DNA of 64,000 nucleotides from Leptospira chreensis (GTDB taxonomy: Bacteria > Spirochaetota > Leptospiria > Leptospirales > Leptospiraceae): assembly GCF_016919165.1 (NCBI RefSeq), contig NZ_JAFFPS010000027.1, forward strand, positions 1-64,000. Reading direction: 5' to 3'. Each line of letters opens with the position of its first letter. Position 1 is the stretch's first letter. Below, in pieces: positions 1-7,971 of this stretch. A program made the position numbers and the translations under genes. The notes beneath the pieces were generated by a model. It was not told where the DNA came from. It saw only the letters and a list, made by a program, of their open reading frames with translations, and did not search any database.

Positions 1-1
1 C

Positions 2-178
2 CGTTCAAAGTATACCGAATCCAACGAGATTTTTTTTGTTTCCTCTAGTTTCTTTTGCACCAGATTTTCTTGTTTGGCGACGGATGGAAAAGGGCCAACA
101 CAGCCGATGGTTCAAGGGACAGATGAGACTTCGTCCAAAAAAAATCGAAGAACAGAATTTGTACTGATCGATCCTTAA
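2..178 (+). CDS. C-terminal end of an OmpA-family protein (partial, cut by window edge)
   Basis: Only the last ~58 codons are inside the window. The tail has GKGPTQP followed by KKNRRTEFVLID before TAA, which resembles the end of an OmpA/MotB peptidoglycan-binding domain, where a Gly-x-Gly-x-x-x-P turn and an NRR-x-E-F strand close the fold. The part before it is unusually rich in Phe and Cys for this family. A second open frame (ending TGA at 165-167) carries a more natural APDFLVW stretch, so a frame change near the run of eight T around 31-38 is possible. Identity rests on the last 30 residues only. Confidence 0.45.
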   Translation, partial: RSKYTESNEIFFVSSSFFCTRFSCLATDGKGPTQPMVQGTDETSSKKNRRTEFVLIDP

Positions 179-220
179 TTTTTCCTTGCCGTTTCTATTT
201 CCGAAGAAAAGGTAATGGGG

Positions 221-1078
221 ATGTTGCCTCTTCTTCGGATCCAGTATTTTGGGTTTGTTTCCATTTTAGTTTTTTTTCTCTCTGTTTCCCTTTCCGGAGA
301 GCCGAGTCAGGTTTTAGAAAAAATTAAAAAAACAAAAACTCTTACAGTTTCGGTAAATGAATTTTACGATCCGTTTTATATTGAAAACCCCAATCCCAAT
401 TTTCCTGGTTTGGATGTGGAATTGGCGCAGGAATATGCAAAGTTTCTGGATGTAGATCTCAAAATCATTCCTCTTCGCACTTTCGATCAACATGCAAGGA
501 TGTTAGAGAAAGGGGATACACAGATTGCTATGGCGGGGCTTTCTTCTTCCATCAATCGCTTTAGAGATGTTTACTTCACAGATCCCTATTTAATTTCAAC
601 ACCTGCAGCTTTAGTCAATCGGACAGCCCTTCCCCCAGAACCTGAGGGACAAATTGTAACAGTCCAATTGTTCCGTAATTTAAATGACCTAACAAACATT
701 ACGGGAATTTCGTATTCCGTGCTTGCTAATAGTTCTAATCATCAATTTTTGAGAGAGGCTTTTCCGAAAGCTCAAATTTTCTCTTATTTTACAAATGAAG
801 CGGCACTGAATGAATTAAAGAAAAACAATGTAAATGCATTCGTTGCAGATTCATTTTACATTCAGGCTTTGTTACAAAAAGATTCATCCTTAAGGGCGAA
901 CTACTTACCCATTTTGGGAGTGGTGCAGGAAGATCATATCAGTATGGCAACTGCCAAACGAGATGTAGAATTCCTTTATAATTTAAATTTTTTCATCAAA
1001 GAACTCAAACGTACAGGTAAAATTCAAGTTTTGATCAATAAGTATTTCAAATCCAACCAATGGGTTAAAAAAGAATAA
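221..1078 (+). CDS. Periplasmic solute-binding protein, family 3 (amino-acid ABC transporter type)
   Basis: About 285 residues with an N-terminal signal sequence (hydrophobic FGFVSILVFFLSVSLS), then the SBP_bac_3 pattern: LTVSVNEFYDPFY opening strand, GLDVELAQEYAKFL (the usual G-(F/Y/L)-D-x-E-L-A motif), and a DTQIAMAGLSSSINR segment matching the ligand-contacting 'D...AG...T..R' region. The family binds polar amino acids or similar small molecules in the periplasm. ATG at 221 is preferred over ATG at 215 because the AAAAGG site lies 8 bases before it. No permease or ATPase gene follows, so it may be an orphan binding protein or a sensor-type protein. The next gene begins 5 bases downstream. 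Confidence 0.8.
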   Translation: MLPLLRIQYFGFVSILVFFLSVSLSGEPSQVLEKIKKTKTLTVSVNEFYDPFYIENPNPNFPGLDVELAQEYAKFLDVDLKIIPLRTFDQHARMLEKGDTQIAMAGLSSSINRFRDVYFTDPYLISTPAALVNRTALPPEPEGQIVTVQLFRNLNDLTNITGISYSVLANSSNHQFLREAFPKAQIFSYFTNEAALNELKKNNVNAFVADSFYIQALLQKDSSLRANYLPILGVVQEDHISMATAKRDVEFLYNLNFFIKELKRTGKIQVLINKYFKSNQWVKKE

Positions 1079-1083
1079 CATCA

Positions 1084-2634
1084 ATGACGTTTCGAAATTT
1101 TTCTTCTATCTGTTTGGTTTTTATTTTTATACCTTTTGGATTTTTATTTTCGCAAGAAGAAGAATCACAAAGAACCTTTATGAATTTTAATGGTTCCTTT
1201 CGTGTCCGTGCCACAAACGTGGGACGTGATGTTTTATTAGAAAGGAAAACCCCCGTAACCCCAATCAATAATTTAGAAAAGGAAAATACAGAGCGTCAAC
1301 AAACGGAACAACAAACCATACAGTCAGATTTAGAAAGAAGACAACAGGGCTTACCAAGTCAAATCACTCGTAGGAAGGAGGATGTAAGTTATTACGATTC
1401 TCGTTTTCTCTACAATATGAGTTTCTCCGCAAACAAATATGTGGAAGGGGTTTGGGGAATGCAAGTTGGTGATATTCCGTTTGGTGGTAAGGGTTTACGG
1501 GCCACAGGACCTGATGGTTTTGATCCTGGGTTGGTTGGTCCAGGTTCCGGTGGAGAACGAGGTCGAACTGCAGCCGTCAACGTCCAAACAAACTTTTTAT
1601 ATTTAAACTTTAGAATTCCTGAATCGGGACTTTTTATCAAAGTGGGACAACAGCTTTTTAGTTCTGCTCAAGGTCGTGTTTTGTTTTCTACAGGAACTGG
1701 CGTTAGTATTCTCAAAAATTTTCAATTTTTACGACTTTCTCTTGAAGGTGGGATTTTAAGAGCCCGCGATCAGAGTTTTATGGACGTTGATAAAAATGGA
1801 TTCGCTGATAAAAATTATCAGAGTTCTAACATTTATTATAACAGATTGAAATTTGAATATTTTCGTAATATTCGCAATGAAGTGTATGCTTATTTTTTAG
1901 ATGATAATGACAAATCAGATAATGAAACCGCAAGACTTGCTTGGTATGGAATGCATAACGAGTTCAATTTTCAAAAGTTCTCATTTATCGTTCATGGAAT
2001 TTTAAACACGGGAACAGTTAAAAAATTACGCGCTGTAACAGATACGAACGATGTCACGATTTATAATACGACACGCAGGCATTTTGTAAAAGGTGGAATG
2101 TATGATTTTCAATTTACATACCGCTGGAGCGAATCGCTTAACTTTAATTTGATTGCTCTTGGGACAACAGGACGACCTGGTTATGATGAAAACGGACATG
2201 AAGCCAATTTAAAGGGCAATGGATACCGAACTTTGGCTCCCGGGTTTTCAATTTCTAACATTGCGACAGACTTTACCGGTGGTTATGCATTATTCAATGG
2301 TTCTAGTTTTTCGGGATTGAATGAGTATGGGTTTTATTCCAACATCATTGCTTTTGGTCCTTACCAATTTACTTTGGGTTATTATCAGTTGTGGGCAACA
2401 AAATCGCCAGAGATTCGAATCAATCGCGAGTTTAGTGAACTCAATGGATATAGAACATCCACTTATATGGGTATGGAATACAATTTCAATATTCGTTATA
2501 ACGTAACCTCAGACTTCCAGATCATTTTCCGATCTGGTTACTTTGTCGCGGGTGATGCTCTATTTGTTTTGTTAGATTCCAAATACGGACGAGTGCTTAG
2601 AGAAGCATTTATCGTGTTTGAACATCGATTCTAA
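1084..2634 (+). CDS. Outer-membrane beta-barrel protein, porin-like
   Basis: 516 residues. It starts with a signal peptide (LVFIFIPFGFLFSQ, cleavage probably after SQ) and a Gln/Glu/Arg-rich linker (residues ~55-100), followed by alternating aromatic/polar strands and a final EHRF. A C-terminal Phe is the classic barrel-assembly signal. A Gly-rich loop (LRATGPDGFDPGLVGPGSGG) sits near residue 140-160. The length and strand pattern fit a 14-18 strand porin or an alginate-export-like channel, but substrate cannot be told. It is probably co-transcribed with the solute-binding protein 5 bases upstream, suggesting an uptake pair. It is convergent with recR, with only 35 bases between. Confidence 0.7.
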   Translation: MTFRNFSSICLVFIFIPFGFLFSQEEESQRTFMNFNGSFRVRATNVGRDVLLERKTPVTPINNLEKENTERQQTEQQTIQSDLERRQQGLPSQITRRKEDVSYYDSRFLYNMSFSANKYVEGVWGMQVGDIPFGGKGLRATGPDGFDPGLVGPGSGGERGRTAAVNVQTNFLYLNFRIPESGLFIKVGQQLFSSAQGRVLFSTGTGVSILKNFQFLRLSLEGGILRARDQSFMDVDKNGFADKNYQSSNIYYNRLKFEYFRNIRNEVYAYFLDDNDKSDNETARLAWYGMHNEFNFQKFSFIVHGILNTGTVKKLRAVTDTNDVTIYNTTRRHFVKGGMYDFQFTYRWSESLNFNLIALGTTGRPGYDENGHEANLKGNGYRTLAPGFSISNIATDFTGGYALFNGSSFSGLNEYGFYSNIIAFGPYQFTLGYYQLWATKSPEIRINREFSELNGYRTSTYMGMEYNFNIRYNVTSDFQIIFRSGYFVAGDALFVLLDSKYGRVLREAFIVFEHRF

Positions 2635-2669
2635 AACGAACCTATTTTTCGTTCATTGAAATTCTAATG

Positions 2670-3278
2670 TTATAGTGTTAGTCTCGATTTGATTGCTTTG
2701 CCTAGAGTGTATTGGTCGGAATATTCTAAAGTTCCACCGATAGTGATTCCATGGGCAATTCTTGTGATTTTAATTTCCATTGGTTTGATCACTGTAGAAA
2801 GATAAGAAGCTGTCGCATCTCCTTCAAGTGTGGGGTTCGTCGCGATGAGGACTTCCCTCACTCCTCCATCTTCCAGTCGATTCATCAATTGATGAATTCG
2901 TAATTGGTCAGGACCAATCCCATCCAATGGAGAGATCGCACCATTGAGTACATGATATTTGCCTGCGTATTCTTTTGTGTTCTCGATAAAGAAAATATCT
3001 TCCGGTTGTTCTACAACGCAGAGGATTCCATTGTCCCTTCGATCTGACAAACAGATAGAACAAACAGGATCTTCAGTAAGTCCTCCACATTCATCACAAA
3101 ATCGTAGTTTGGCTTTGGCTTCTTCGATATTGGAAAGCCAAGCTCGGAAGGAGGAAGGATCCATACGTAGAACGTGAAATCCAATTCTTGTCGCACTTTT
3201 TTTCCCAATACCGGGAAGGCTAGAAAAGGATTGAATTAATTTTTGGAATTGTGGATCAGACAGGTGGGAATCCTCCAT
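2670..3278 (-). CDS. recR: Recombination protein RecR
   Basis: About 202 residues, normal for RecR. It shows an N-terminal helix-hairpin-helix (LPGIGKKSATRIGFHVL), a four-cysteine zinc finger (CDECGGLTEDPVCSIC), and a Toprim domain (ILCVVEQPEDIFFIE...YHVLNGAISPLDGIGPD) ending in the GGTLEYSDQYTLGKAI segment. RecR acts with RecF and RecO to load RecA on gapped DNA. ATG at 3278 gives the standard N-terminus; the longer frame would only add residues translated from ybaB. It overlaps the end of ybaB by 23 bases, so coupled translation in the order dnaX-ybaB-recR is likely, an arrangement common in bacteria. Confidence 0.95.
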   Translation of the reverse strand: MEDSHLSDPQFQKLIQSFSSLPGIGKKSATRIGFHVLRMDPSSFRAWLSNIEEAKAKLRFCDECGGLTEDPVCSICLSDRRDNGILCVVEQPEDIFFIENTKEYAGKYHVLNGAISPLDGIGPDQLRIHQLMNRLEDGGVREVLIATNPTLEGDATASYLSTVIKPMEIKITRIAHGITIGGTLEYSDQYTLGKAIKSRLTL

Positions 3279-3627
3279 CCTTTTGCAGCTGGTTGAAAAC
3301 ACCTTCAAAATCACTTGGGTTGAAGCCGAGGACATTTTTCATTTCATGGGCCATGGTTTCTTTGGCTTTTCTTTGTACTTCGTTTGTAGCAGAGAGAATC
3401 AAATCCTCTAACATTTTTTTATCATCTGCATTGAACATGATCGGATTGATATTGAGATTCGTGAGAGTGCCATCGGCAGAGGCAGCCACTTCTACCATTC
3501 CGGCACCAGCTGATGCGGAGACTCGGATCTGTGCGAGTCGTTTCGCAAGTTCCTCTTGTTTCTCTTTGATATTCCCAAGTTGCGAGAAAGCCTCTCGCAT
3601 TTGTTTCATTTGCTCAAAAATTCCCAT
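3256..3627 (-). CDS. ybaB: YbaB/EbfC nucleoid-associated DNA-binding protein
   Basis: 123 residues. It has the long N-terminal helix MKQMREAFSQLGNIKEKQEELAKRL, then VEVAASADGTLTNLNINP and a closing helix rich in charged residues, matching the tweezer-shaped YbaB/EbfC dimer that binds DNA. A clear AAAAGGT ribosome site precedes the ATG. It sits between dnaX (15-base gap) and recR (overlap). The spirochaete homologue in Borrelia (EbfC) binds DNA broadly; a housekeeping nucleoid role is the likely one here. Confidence 0.92.
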   Translation of the reverse strand: MGIFEQMKQMREAFSQLGNIKEKQEELAKRLAQIRVSASAGAGMVEVAASADGTLTNLNINPIMFNADDKKMLEDLILSATNEVQRKAKETMAHEMKNVLGFNPSDFEGVFNQLQKDGGFPPV

Positions 3628-3642
3628 ATCTACCTTTTGGAC

Positions 3643-5094
3643 TTATAAATTCTTAAATTGGTTGGGGTCTACTTCCATACCGGAGAACTTTTCTTTCAAA
3701 AGTTTTTCCATATCCTCTGCTGATGCTGGGTTCTGTGGTGCAGGTTTGGGCGTTGGTGCCGGTTCTTGTTTTGGAGGATTCGGTTTGGTATCTAGTTCAA
3801 TGTTCTGTTTTGGTTTTTCTACTACGGTCTGCACTGGTTCTGGTTTTTGTGAAACTGGTGTAGGCACAGGAGTTGGTAGTTTTTTCGGAAGTTCCAAATT
3901 TTCAGGAAGATGAGAAATATCACCTTGGACAAGTTTGGTGAGCTCTGAGATTTTCGCCAACAATCCAGATACACTTGGTTTTTCACGATCCAAGATCAAT
4001 TTACGAAATTGAATTTCTAAATACACTTTCATTTCGTAAGAGCTACGAAGTTTCATTAGATTCAATTTTTCGTGGATGGAAAAAATCCGTTCCGCGAGTA
4101 AAACTAAAACCTCACGATCTAAATCGCGATAGTTCTGTTTTAGTTTTTGTAAATCTTCCTGCGGAATGTTGATCGATTCCCTATCTGCTAAATTGTCTTT
4201 GATGAGGAGAAGGGAATTTAGAAATTCTACGAAGTCCCAAACAAATTTACTTAAGTCAATTCCTGCTTGGAAAAGGTTTTCGAGTGTTTCAAAAATTTGT
4301 GCACTTTGTGAAGAATCAACTAGTTGGTTTAAAAAATCGGTAAAGGTATCAATCCCATGATACCCGATCATTTTTCGAAGTTTGGCGCCGGTTAAATTTC
4401 CATCCGTGAAAATTACTGCTTGTTCCATAAATGACAGTGTATCCCGAACAGAACCGTCCCCTTTTTTGGCGATCCAGAATAATCCTTCGGAATCGTATTT
4501 CAGACCTTCTTTTTCGCAAAGTGTTTCAATATAGTTTTGTAATGCTGTGACAGGTACTTTTCTAAAGTGAAAGTCTTGGCAACGAGAGAGAATGGTTTCG
4601 GGAATTTTATGATATTCGGTGGTTGCTAAAATAAAAACAACATGGGCGGGAGGTTCTTCCAATGTTTTGAGCAGAGCATTAAATGCAGCCCCGCTTAACA
4701 TATGTACCTCGTCTAAAATATAAACTCGGTACTTTCCACCCATCGCATTGAATTTTACATTTTCGCGTAGTTCTCGGATATTATCGACACCACTATTGGA
4801 GGCTGCATCGATCTCAAATACGTCATTTGAATTTCCTTTGGTAATCTCCAAACAAGACGTACATTCATTACAAGGTTCGACTCCGTCAGGCCTTTCACAA
4901 TTTAAACGTTTGGCTAGAATTCTTGCGATGGTGGTTTTACCGACCCCACGAGGGCCAATGAAAATATAGGCGTGACCGATCTTTTTTGACTTAAATGCAT
5001 TTTGTAAAGAACCAACGGCAAGGTCTTGGTAAATGACATCGCGAAAGAATTGAGGTCTGTATTTTCGAAAGAGTACTTGGTGGTTTTCGCTCAT
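3643..5094 (-). CDS. dnaX: DNA polymerase III subunit gamma/tau
   Basis: About 483 residues. The AAA+ clamp-loader core is complete: RKYRPQ-F near the start, Walker [10 protein letters not shown], zinc-binding cysteines (C-N-E-C-T-S-C after an earlier Cys), Walker B LDEVHMLS, sensor-1 ATTE and SRC arginine finger. After residue ~370 comes a Pro/Lys/Thr-rich linker and a short tail, so the tau extension is reduced compared with E. coli. ATG at 5094 is chosen because it gives the usual [14 protein letters not shown] start; an upstream TTG at 5109 adds five residues. It lies downstream of tRNA-Ser(GGA) and upstream of ybaB and recR. Confidence 0.95.
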   Translation of the reverse strand: MSENHQVLFRKYRPQFFRDVIYQDLAVGSLQNAFKSKKIGHAYIFIGPRGVGKTTIARILAKRLNCERPDGVEPCNECTSCLEITKGNSNDVFEIDAASNSGVDNIRELRENVKFNAMGGKYRVYILDEVHMLSGAAFNALLKTLEEPPAHVVFILATTEYHKIPETILSRCQDFHFRKVPVTALQNYIETLCEKEGLKYDSEGLFWIAKKGDGSVRDTLSFMEQAVIFTDGNLTGAKLRKMIGYHGIDTFTDFLNQLVDSSQSAQIFETLENLFQAGIDLSKFVWDFVEFLNSLLLIKDNLADRESINIPQEDLQKLKQNYRDLDREVLVLLAERIFSIHEKLNLMKLRSSYEMKVYLEIQFRKLILDREKPSVSGLLAKISELTKLVQGDISHLPENLELPKKLPTPVPTPVSQKPEPVQTVVEKPKQNIELDTKPNPPKQEPAPTPKPAPQNPASAEDMEKLLKEKFSGMEVDPNQFKNL

Positions 5095-5258
5095 GTAAGT
5101 CCGTGTCAAAAAGGATATGAAATGGAAAATTTGTGAATCACTTTGATCTTGTAATTTCGTTTGTTGGATGCAATGAAATATTTATCGATGCAATCGATAT
5201 TTTGCAGAGAGAAGCGACTTAGTGAATGGGAAAAATTTTGGGAAGGGTGAGGGAAACC

Positions 5259-5345
<87 letters not shown>

Positions 5346-5390
5346 AATGGTTTCTACTGGCTTCCATAAAAAGAAACGGTCGTAAGAATT

Positions 5391-5831
5391 CTACCTTTTC
5401 TCTTTGAAAAAACTAAGAAATTCAAATTTTATGTGGGATCTTGGAATGAGGGTACACTTTGGAAAGTGATTCAATAGATAAATGGACTCGGTTGTGTAGG
5501 AAGAAATTCCTTCTCCCGGTTTTGCTGGAACAAAATATACCACTTCGGGAATTTTCACTCGTAAGATAGCACCGGCACAAAGGAGACAGGGCTCTAAAGC
5601 GGTAATTAAAATGGAATCGGTAAGATAACGCCCTTCTATTTTGGAAAGGGCATCTTCAATCGCTAAGATTTCACTATGTTTTGTAGGGTTTAATGTTTGT
5701 TCGACGGAATTAAAGGCAGTGGAAAGAAGAGTTCCATCTTTTGTGATGATTTCAGAATAGGAGGGAATTTCGTTTGGATGGTCAGAAACTGCTTTCGAGT
5801 ATCGCTTTAAAAACGAGTCGAATGCTTCCAC
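5391..5831 (-). CDS. tadA: Nucleoside/tRNA adenosine deaminase (TadA-like)
   Basis: 146 residues with the cytidine/adenosine deaminase zinc site: H52-S-E54 (the catalytic glutamate, with Ser where Ala is usual) and P81-C82-L-L-C85. TadA converts A34 to inosine in tRNA-Arg(ACG). The start is GTG, one base after the 3' discriminator of the tRNA-Arg(ACG) gene on the same strand, with no room for a leader. There is no alternative Met. The N-terminal helix is somewhat divergent, so a general nucleoside or guanine deaminase cannot be excluded by sequence, but the position next to the expected substrate tRNA favours TadA. Confidence 0.8.
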   Translation of the reverse strand: MEAFDSFLKRYSKAVSDHPNEIPSYSEIITKDGTLLSTAFNSVEQTLNPTKHSEILAIEDALSKIEGRYLTDSILITALEPCLLCAGAILRVKIPEVVYFVPAKPGEGISSYTTESIYLLNHFPKCTLIPRSHIKFEFLSFFKEKR

Positions 5832-5832
5832 T

Positions 5833-5906
5833 TGCGCCCAAGAGGATTTGAACCTCTAACCTTCTGATCCGTAGTCAGATACTCTATCCAGTTGAGCTAT
5901 GGGCGC
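5833..5906 (-). tRNA. tRNA-Arg (anticodon ACG)
   Basis: Minus-strand cloverleaf: acceptor GCGCCCA pairs with TGGGCGC, D-arm AGCTCAACTGGATAGAGT, anticodon stem TCTGA/TCAGA with loop CTACGGA, T-arm GAGGTTCAAATCCTC, discriminator A. CCA is not encoded. A34 is the substrate of TadA, whose probable gene follows immediately. The 5' part of this tRNA also contains the last codons and stop of the upstream membrane-protein frame. Confidence 0.96.
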
Positions 5907-6287
5907 GATGAATGCTTGAAGCACTTTTACCCAGTCCAAAAGAACGGGTATCTCTATGGTTTTTTTCAAACGGATGGAGTAAATCAAAAATCCAGAAATT
6001 CCTAGATAAAGTAGTACGGAAAGCAGATGGATGGTGGCAGCGAAATAGAGGCCAACGAAAGGCAGAATGGAAACAGCTTGGGCAAATAACAATCCAAGTA
6101 AGAACAAACAAGTATTAACTGCCGAGTACAAACAAACAGTTACAAATGCTGGATTGCTTCGTTTCCAAGTAAATACCGGAACCCAAGAGAAATACAAAGG
6201 TAATACTGCAAAAATTTTTGCGGCTTCGTCAGTGACTAAGTAGGCCTGTATTTTTTGTAATTTGTCTTTGATTTGGGTGGTATTCAT
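5856..6287 (-). CDS. Small polytopic membrane protein whose stop codon lies inside tRNA-Arg
   Basis: About 143 residues with a short amphipathic N-terminus and three to four hydrophobic helices (AAKIFAVLPLYFSWVPVF; FVTVCLYSAVNTCLFLLGLLF; AVSILPFVGLYFAATIHLLSVLLYLGIS). The family is not recognised; the plan resembles DUF4870/Tic20-like proteins. The ATG starts 11 bases after tRNA-Ser(GCT), with no ribosome site. There is no stop before the next tRNA, so the last ~17 residues (APIAQLDRVSDYGSEG) are read from tRNA-Arg(ACG). That tail is a familiar artefact of tRNA translation, but the hydrophobic body argues for a real gene. Confidence 0.6.
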   Translation of the reverse strand: MNTTQIKDKLQKIQAYLVTDEAAKIFAVLPLYFSWVPVFTWKRSNPAFVTVCLYSAVNTCLFLLGLLFAQAVSILPFVGLYFAATIHLLSVLLYLGISGFLIYSIRLKKTIEIPVLLDWVKVLQAFIAPIAQLDRVSDYGSEG

Positions 6288-6297
6288 GACGGTAACA

Positions 6298-6385
<88 letters not shown>

Positions 6386-6392
6386 AGCGACT

Positions 6393-6476
<84 letters not shown>

Positions 6477-6546
6477 AAGAGTACCTATCCGTTATGTTAA
6501 ATGCGAGTGCAGTGTCAAATGAATATTCAATGAATGGTTCTAGAGA

Positions 6547-7662
6547 ATGGAAAAGTTGCGTATAAAACTAGAAAAGTGGGTCAATGGTGGTTTCTGTTTA
6601 GCACACCATGAGGGACATGCCGTCTTCGTTGAGGGTGGATTGCCTGGTGAATTGGTAGACATAAGTCTTTATAAAACAGGAAACAAAGAATGGTTTGGTT
6701 CCGTTTCCGAAGTCATTGAAGCCTCGGAAAACAGGATTCCTTCTGATTGTTCTGTGTTTATGGATTGTGGTGGATGCAGTTATCGCCATATTTCCTACAA
6801 AGATGAGTTAGAAATCAAAACCTCCCTCTTGGAAGCAATGTTTCCTAAGTGGAAAGGCAAAGTGCAAGTTGTCACAGGCCCCGAAAACGAATACCGAAAC
6901 AATGTGCAGTGGCAATCGAACGGTAGAGAAATTGGATATTTTTCAAAAAACACCCACCGAATTGTCAAAGAATCAAATTCCGTTTGTAAAACAGTCGATA
7001 AACGTTTGTTATGGGATATGGTTCCCGCCGGTCTCCAAAAATCGGTATCTAAAAATAAATCCATCCAACTACGCCTTTCTACAAAGTCGGTTGTGAATTA
7101 TGAAAGAGACCAAACTGAAATCAGTATTTTTAATACCAAATTAAAAGTCCCGGAACGCGGATTTTTTCAGATCAACAGGTTTTTAATAGAACCTTGGCTT
7201 GAAAAAATCAAAACCCTGTTACCAGATTCTGCCAATATTTTAGAACTATTTTGCGGATGTGGAACCATTGGAATTTCGATTCGGGAAAAAATTGAATCTT
7301 TGTATGGAATTGAATCTCACGAAAAGAGCATTCGGTTTGCAAAAGAAAATGCAAAGGCAAACAATGCTTTGCAGTTTGAGTATGAAGTCAGCGATTTATA
7401 CCAAAAACATTTACCCAAACACGTGGCAAAATTTCCGATTTGGATTGTGAATCCACCGAGGGCTGGCCTATCCGAAGGAATCGTTGCATCGGCCTCTATG
7501 TTTTCGCCGAAACAAATCATTTATTCAAGCTGCAATCCGAGTACACTCAAACGAGATATTACTAGATTAGAAGCCATTGGTTATCGATTGAATTATATCG
7601 GTTTGTTTGATTTTTTTCCAAGAACACAACACTACGAAGTTTTAGTGAGTTTGAAAAAGTAA
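6547..7662 (+). CDS. TrmA/RlmD-family RNA (uracil-5-)-methyltransferase
   Basis: 371 residues. An N-terminal TRAM-like beta domain (residues ~1-55) is followed by four cysteines (C68, C74, C77, C147) spaced like the [4Fe-4S] site of RumA/RlmD, then the SAM domain: FFQIN, motif I ELFCGCGTIGI, NPPRAGL, and SSCNPSTLKRD with the catalytic C329, ending in PRTQHYEVLVSL. The family makes 5-methyluridine in tRNA or 23S rRNA; which RNA is modified cannot be told from sequence. It is divergent from the tRNA array and is followed by a strong hairpin terminator. Confidence 0.88.
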   Translation: MEKLRIKLEKWVNGGFCLAHHEGHAVFVEGGLPGELVDISLYKTGNKEWFGSVSEVIEASENRIPSDCSVFMDCGGCSYRHISYKDELEIKTSLLEAMFPKWKGKVQVVTGPENEYRNNVQWQSNGREIGYFSKNTHRIVKESNSVCKTVDKRLLWDMVPAGLQKSVSKNKSIQLRLSTKSVVNYERDQTEISIFNTKLKVPERGFFQINRFLIEPWLEKIKTLLPDSANILELFCGCGTIGISIREKIESLYGIESHEKSIRFAKENAKANNALQFEYEVSDLYQKHLPKHVAKFPIWIVNPPRAGLSEGIVASASMFSPKQIIYSSCNPSTLKRDITRLEAIGYRLNYIGLFDFFPRTQHYEVLVSLKK

Positions 7663-7675
7663 GAAGTAAACACAG

Positions 7676-7709
7676 AACTCACAAAGTTAAATTTGTGAGT
7701 TTGTTTTTC
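7676..7709 (+). terminator. Rho-independent terminator after the RNA methyltransferase
   Basis: Perfect 10-base inverted repeat AACTCACAAA / TTTGTGAGTT around GTTAAA, followed by TGTTTTT. It lies 14 bases past the methyltransferase stop. Confidence 0.85.
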
Positions 7710-7725
7710 TACCGAAAGGTTTTAG

Positions 7726-7926
7726 TTATTTTTCTTTGGTTGTAAATTTGAAAGGAAGGTAAGCTGGACAAAATCCGATGGTAGAGGTTGCAATCATCAC
7801 AAGACCAATTCCAAAAAGAACCAGTGCCGTTGTTCCCTCAACGACTCCACCCAAATACAAACCACCTAATATCAAACCAACGACCACTCGAATGATTCTG
7901 TCATAAAGACCCATATTTTGAAACAT
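7726..7926 (-). CDS. DUF2892 small inner-membrane protein
   Basis: 66 residues: MFQNMGLYDRIIRVVVGLIL at the start, two hydrophobic helices separated by a Gly-rich turn, and TSTIGFCPAYLPF at the end. The N-x-G-x-x-DR-x-x-R-x-x-x-G pattern and the terminal GxCPxY are hallmarks of DUF2892, also found as the membrane anchor of YgaP rhodanese. ATG at 7926 is chosen because AGGAG lies seven bases upstream; a TTG at 7932 is too close to that site. Function is unknown; a link to sulfur or redox metabolism is only suggested by family members. Confidence 0.85.
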   Translation of the reverse strand: MFQNMGLYDRIIRVVVGLILGGLYLGGVVEGTTALVLFGIGLVMIATSTIGFCPAYLPFKFTTKEK

Positions 7927-7971
7927 ATCCAATCTCCTAGATAGATAGGACGAAAGAAACTGAATCGATTC

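Noticed and set aside
3251..3913. A 220-codon plus-strand open frame over ybaB and the end of dnaX
   Set aside because: Ser/Phe/Cys-rich translation opposite two well-supported genes; nothing supports its expression.
4454..4475. Six-A/G slippery run in dnaX as a tau/gamma frameshift site
   Set aside because: The reading frame is AAA AAA G, not A AAA AAG, and it lies inside the ATPase domain, not at the gamma end.
5110..5258. An RNA gene such as SRP RNA between tRNA-Ser(GGA) and dnaX
   Set aside because: No GGAA tetraloop helix or other SRP signature; only an ATCGAT-GCA-ATCGAT dyad, probably a weak terminator or processing hairpin.
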